From contig NW_026944389.1 of NCBI RefSeq assembly GCF_033439725.1, positions 1,550,001 to 1,614,000 of the forward strand: a stretch of DNA of 64,000 bases, written 5' to 3'. The DNA is from Neurospora tetraspora. Its lineage: Eukaryota; Ascomycota; Sordariomycetes; Sordariales; Sordariaceae. The number at the start of each line of letters is the position of its first letter. Within the stretch, counting starts at the first letter, position 1. The translations under genes and the position numbers were made by a program. The notes under the pieces were generated by a model that worked only from the letters and a program-made list of their open reading frames with translations, ran no database searches and was not told the DNA's origin. Positions 63,541 through 64,000 of the stretch are shown piece by piece.

Positions 63541-64000
63541 TTCTCTATAGAAAAATAAATTCTAAATACTAATTTAAATATTAGTACTATTGTTGGTTTC
63601 GTTCTTATTTTATTATATCTATAATTTAATTTAAATAAGCCTTATTATATATTAATTATAGCATTATTATTAATTATCTTCCCCTAATCCTTCTAATCTA
63701 ATACCCTACTTACTATTTTTCTATAGAGAAATAAACTCTTTATATTAATAGTATTCTCTCGTTTTTATTTTATTATATTAATAATTTAATCTATATAAGC
63801 CTTATTATATATCAATTGTAGTATCGTAATTAATTATCCTCCCTAATTCTCCTAATATTTTACTTACCGTTTTTCTATAGAGAAAAAAATTCTACGTATT
63901 AATAGTATTCTTTCATTTTTAATTTCCTTTATTATTCCAAAAATCTTATTTAAATAAACTTTATTTTATATCGATTATAATATCGTTATTAATTATCTAT
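63541..64000 (+). repeat. Tandem repeat, at least three units of about 155-175 bp, each headed by the palindrome
   Basis: CTATAG cores lie at 63545, 63721 and 63875 (spacing 176 and 154). Each is followed by AATAGTATT-like, TTATTTTATTATAT-like, AATAAGCCTTATTATATAT-like and TAATTAATTATC-like stretches in the same order. The array runs off the window end. Confidence 0.7.

Larger units (their letters stand above)
61154..64000. repeat. RIP-degraded AT-rich repeat block, right part
   Basis: Continues the AT-rich block to the window end. No gene can be supported. It contains a 33-bp tandem repeat, a 33/39-bp coding-type minisatellite, a pair of direct repeats of about 35 bp (62041-62075 and 62245-62279), and the palindrome-bearing tandem repeat at the end. 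Confidence 0.65.

Noticed and set aside
63541-64000. Possible telomere or subtelomere
   Set aside because: No TTAGGG/CCCTAA array is present; the repeat is a longer AT-rich unit.

Overview
The window looks like filamentous ascomycete nuclear DNA, most likely a Sordariomycete of the Sordariales (Neurospora/Sordaria/Podospora type). The evidence is short introns (mostly 50-125 bp) with GTRNGT-like donors and CTNAC-type branch sites, HET-domain genes, an AA9 lytic polysaccharide monooxygenase, CreA/CRE-1-type promoter motifs, and a sharp split between gene-bearing DNA of normal GC and very AT-rich DNA with the marks of repeat-induced point mutation (RIP). The species is not identified from the sequence.

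Layout. 1-9.0 kb: a small hypothetical gene, an unrecognised two-exon gene (minus), an AA9 LPMO with a 9-nt micro-exon (minus) and a HET-domain gene (plus). 9.01-15.21 kb: an RIP-degraded Ty1/copia element (minus orientation) with 172-bp LTRs and a GTATC target duplication. A GC-rich island of about 0.6 kb inside it carries a tRNA-Ser-like Pol III unit. 15.48-17.94 kb: a second HET gene. 18-21.3 kb: gene-poor. 21.29-24.47 kb: a ten-exon oligopeptide transporter. 24.80-26.23 kb: a LYC1-like GNAT acetyltransferase, convergent with it. 27.26-32.80 kb: an RIP-degraded Ty1/copia element (plus) with 165-bp LTRs and a GGTGA target duplication. 35.1-38.3 kb: a RING-finger gene followed by a head-to-tail duplication of its 3' half, now a pseudogene. 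38.56-43.89 kb: a maltase-type GH13 alpha-glucosidase and an MFS sugar transporter, divergent around a promoter with a cluster of CRE-like sites. 44.5-64 kb: continuous RIP-degraded DNA holding a Ty3/gypsy chromovirus-like element (53.59-61.15 kb, 263-bp LTRs, AGATT target duplication) and several families of short tandem and palindromic repeats.

How the parts fit. The GH13 enzyme and the sugar transporter form a plausible alpha-glucoside (maltose) uptake-and-hydrolysis pair under carbon catabolite repression. The AA9 enzyme adds oxidative polysaccharide breakdown outside the cell, and the OPT protein adds peptide uptake. The two HET genes on either side of a dead retrotransposon are typical of fast-evolving accessory DNA. 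All three LTR elements have intact outlines (paired LTRs and perfect 5-bp target duplications) but wrecked interiors. The two interiors sampled show opposite strand bias in the mutation pattern. The most interesting leads are the Pol III unit inside an RIP-degraded element, the LPMO micro-exon, the strand-asymmetric RIP, the tandem duplication of the RING gene, and the recurrent CTATAG-centred palindrome in the AT-rich block.
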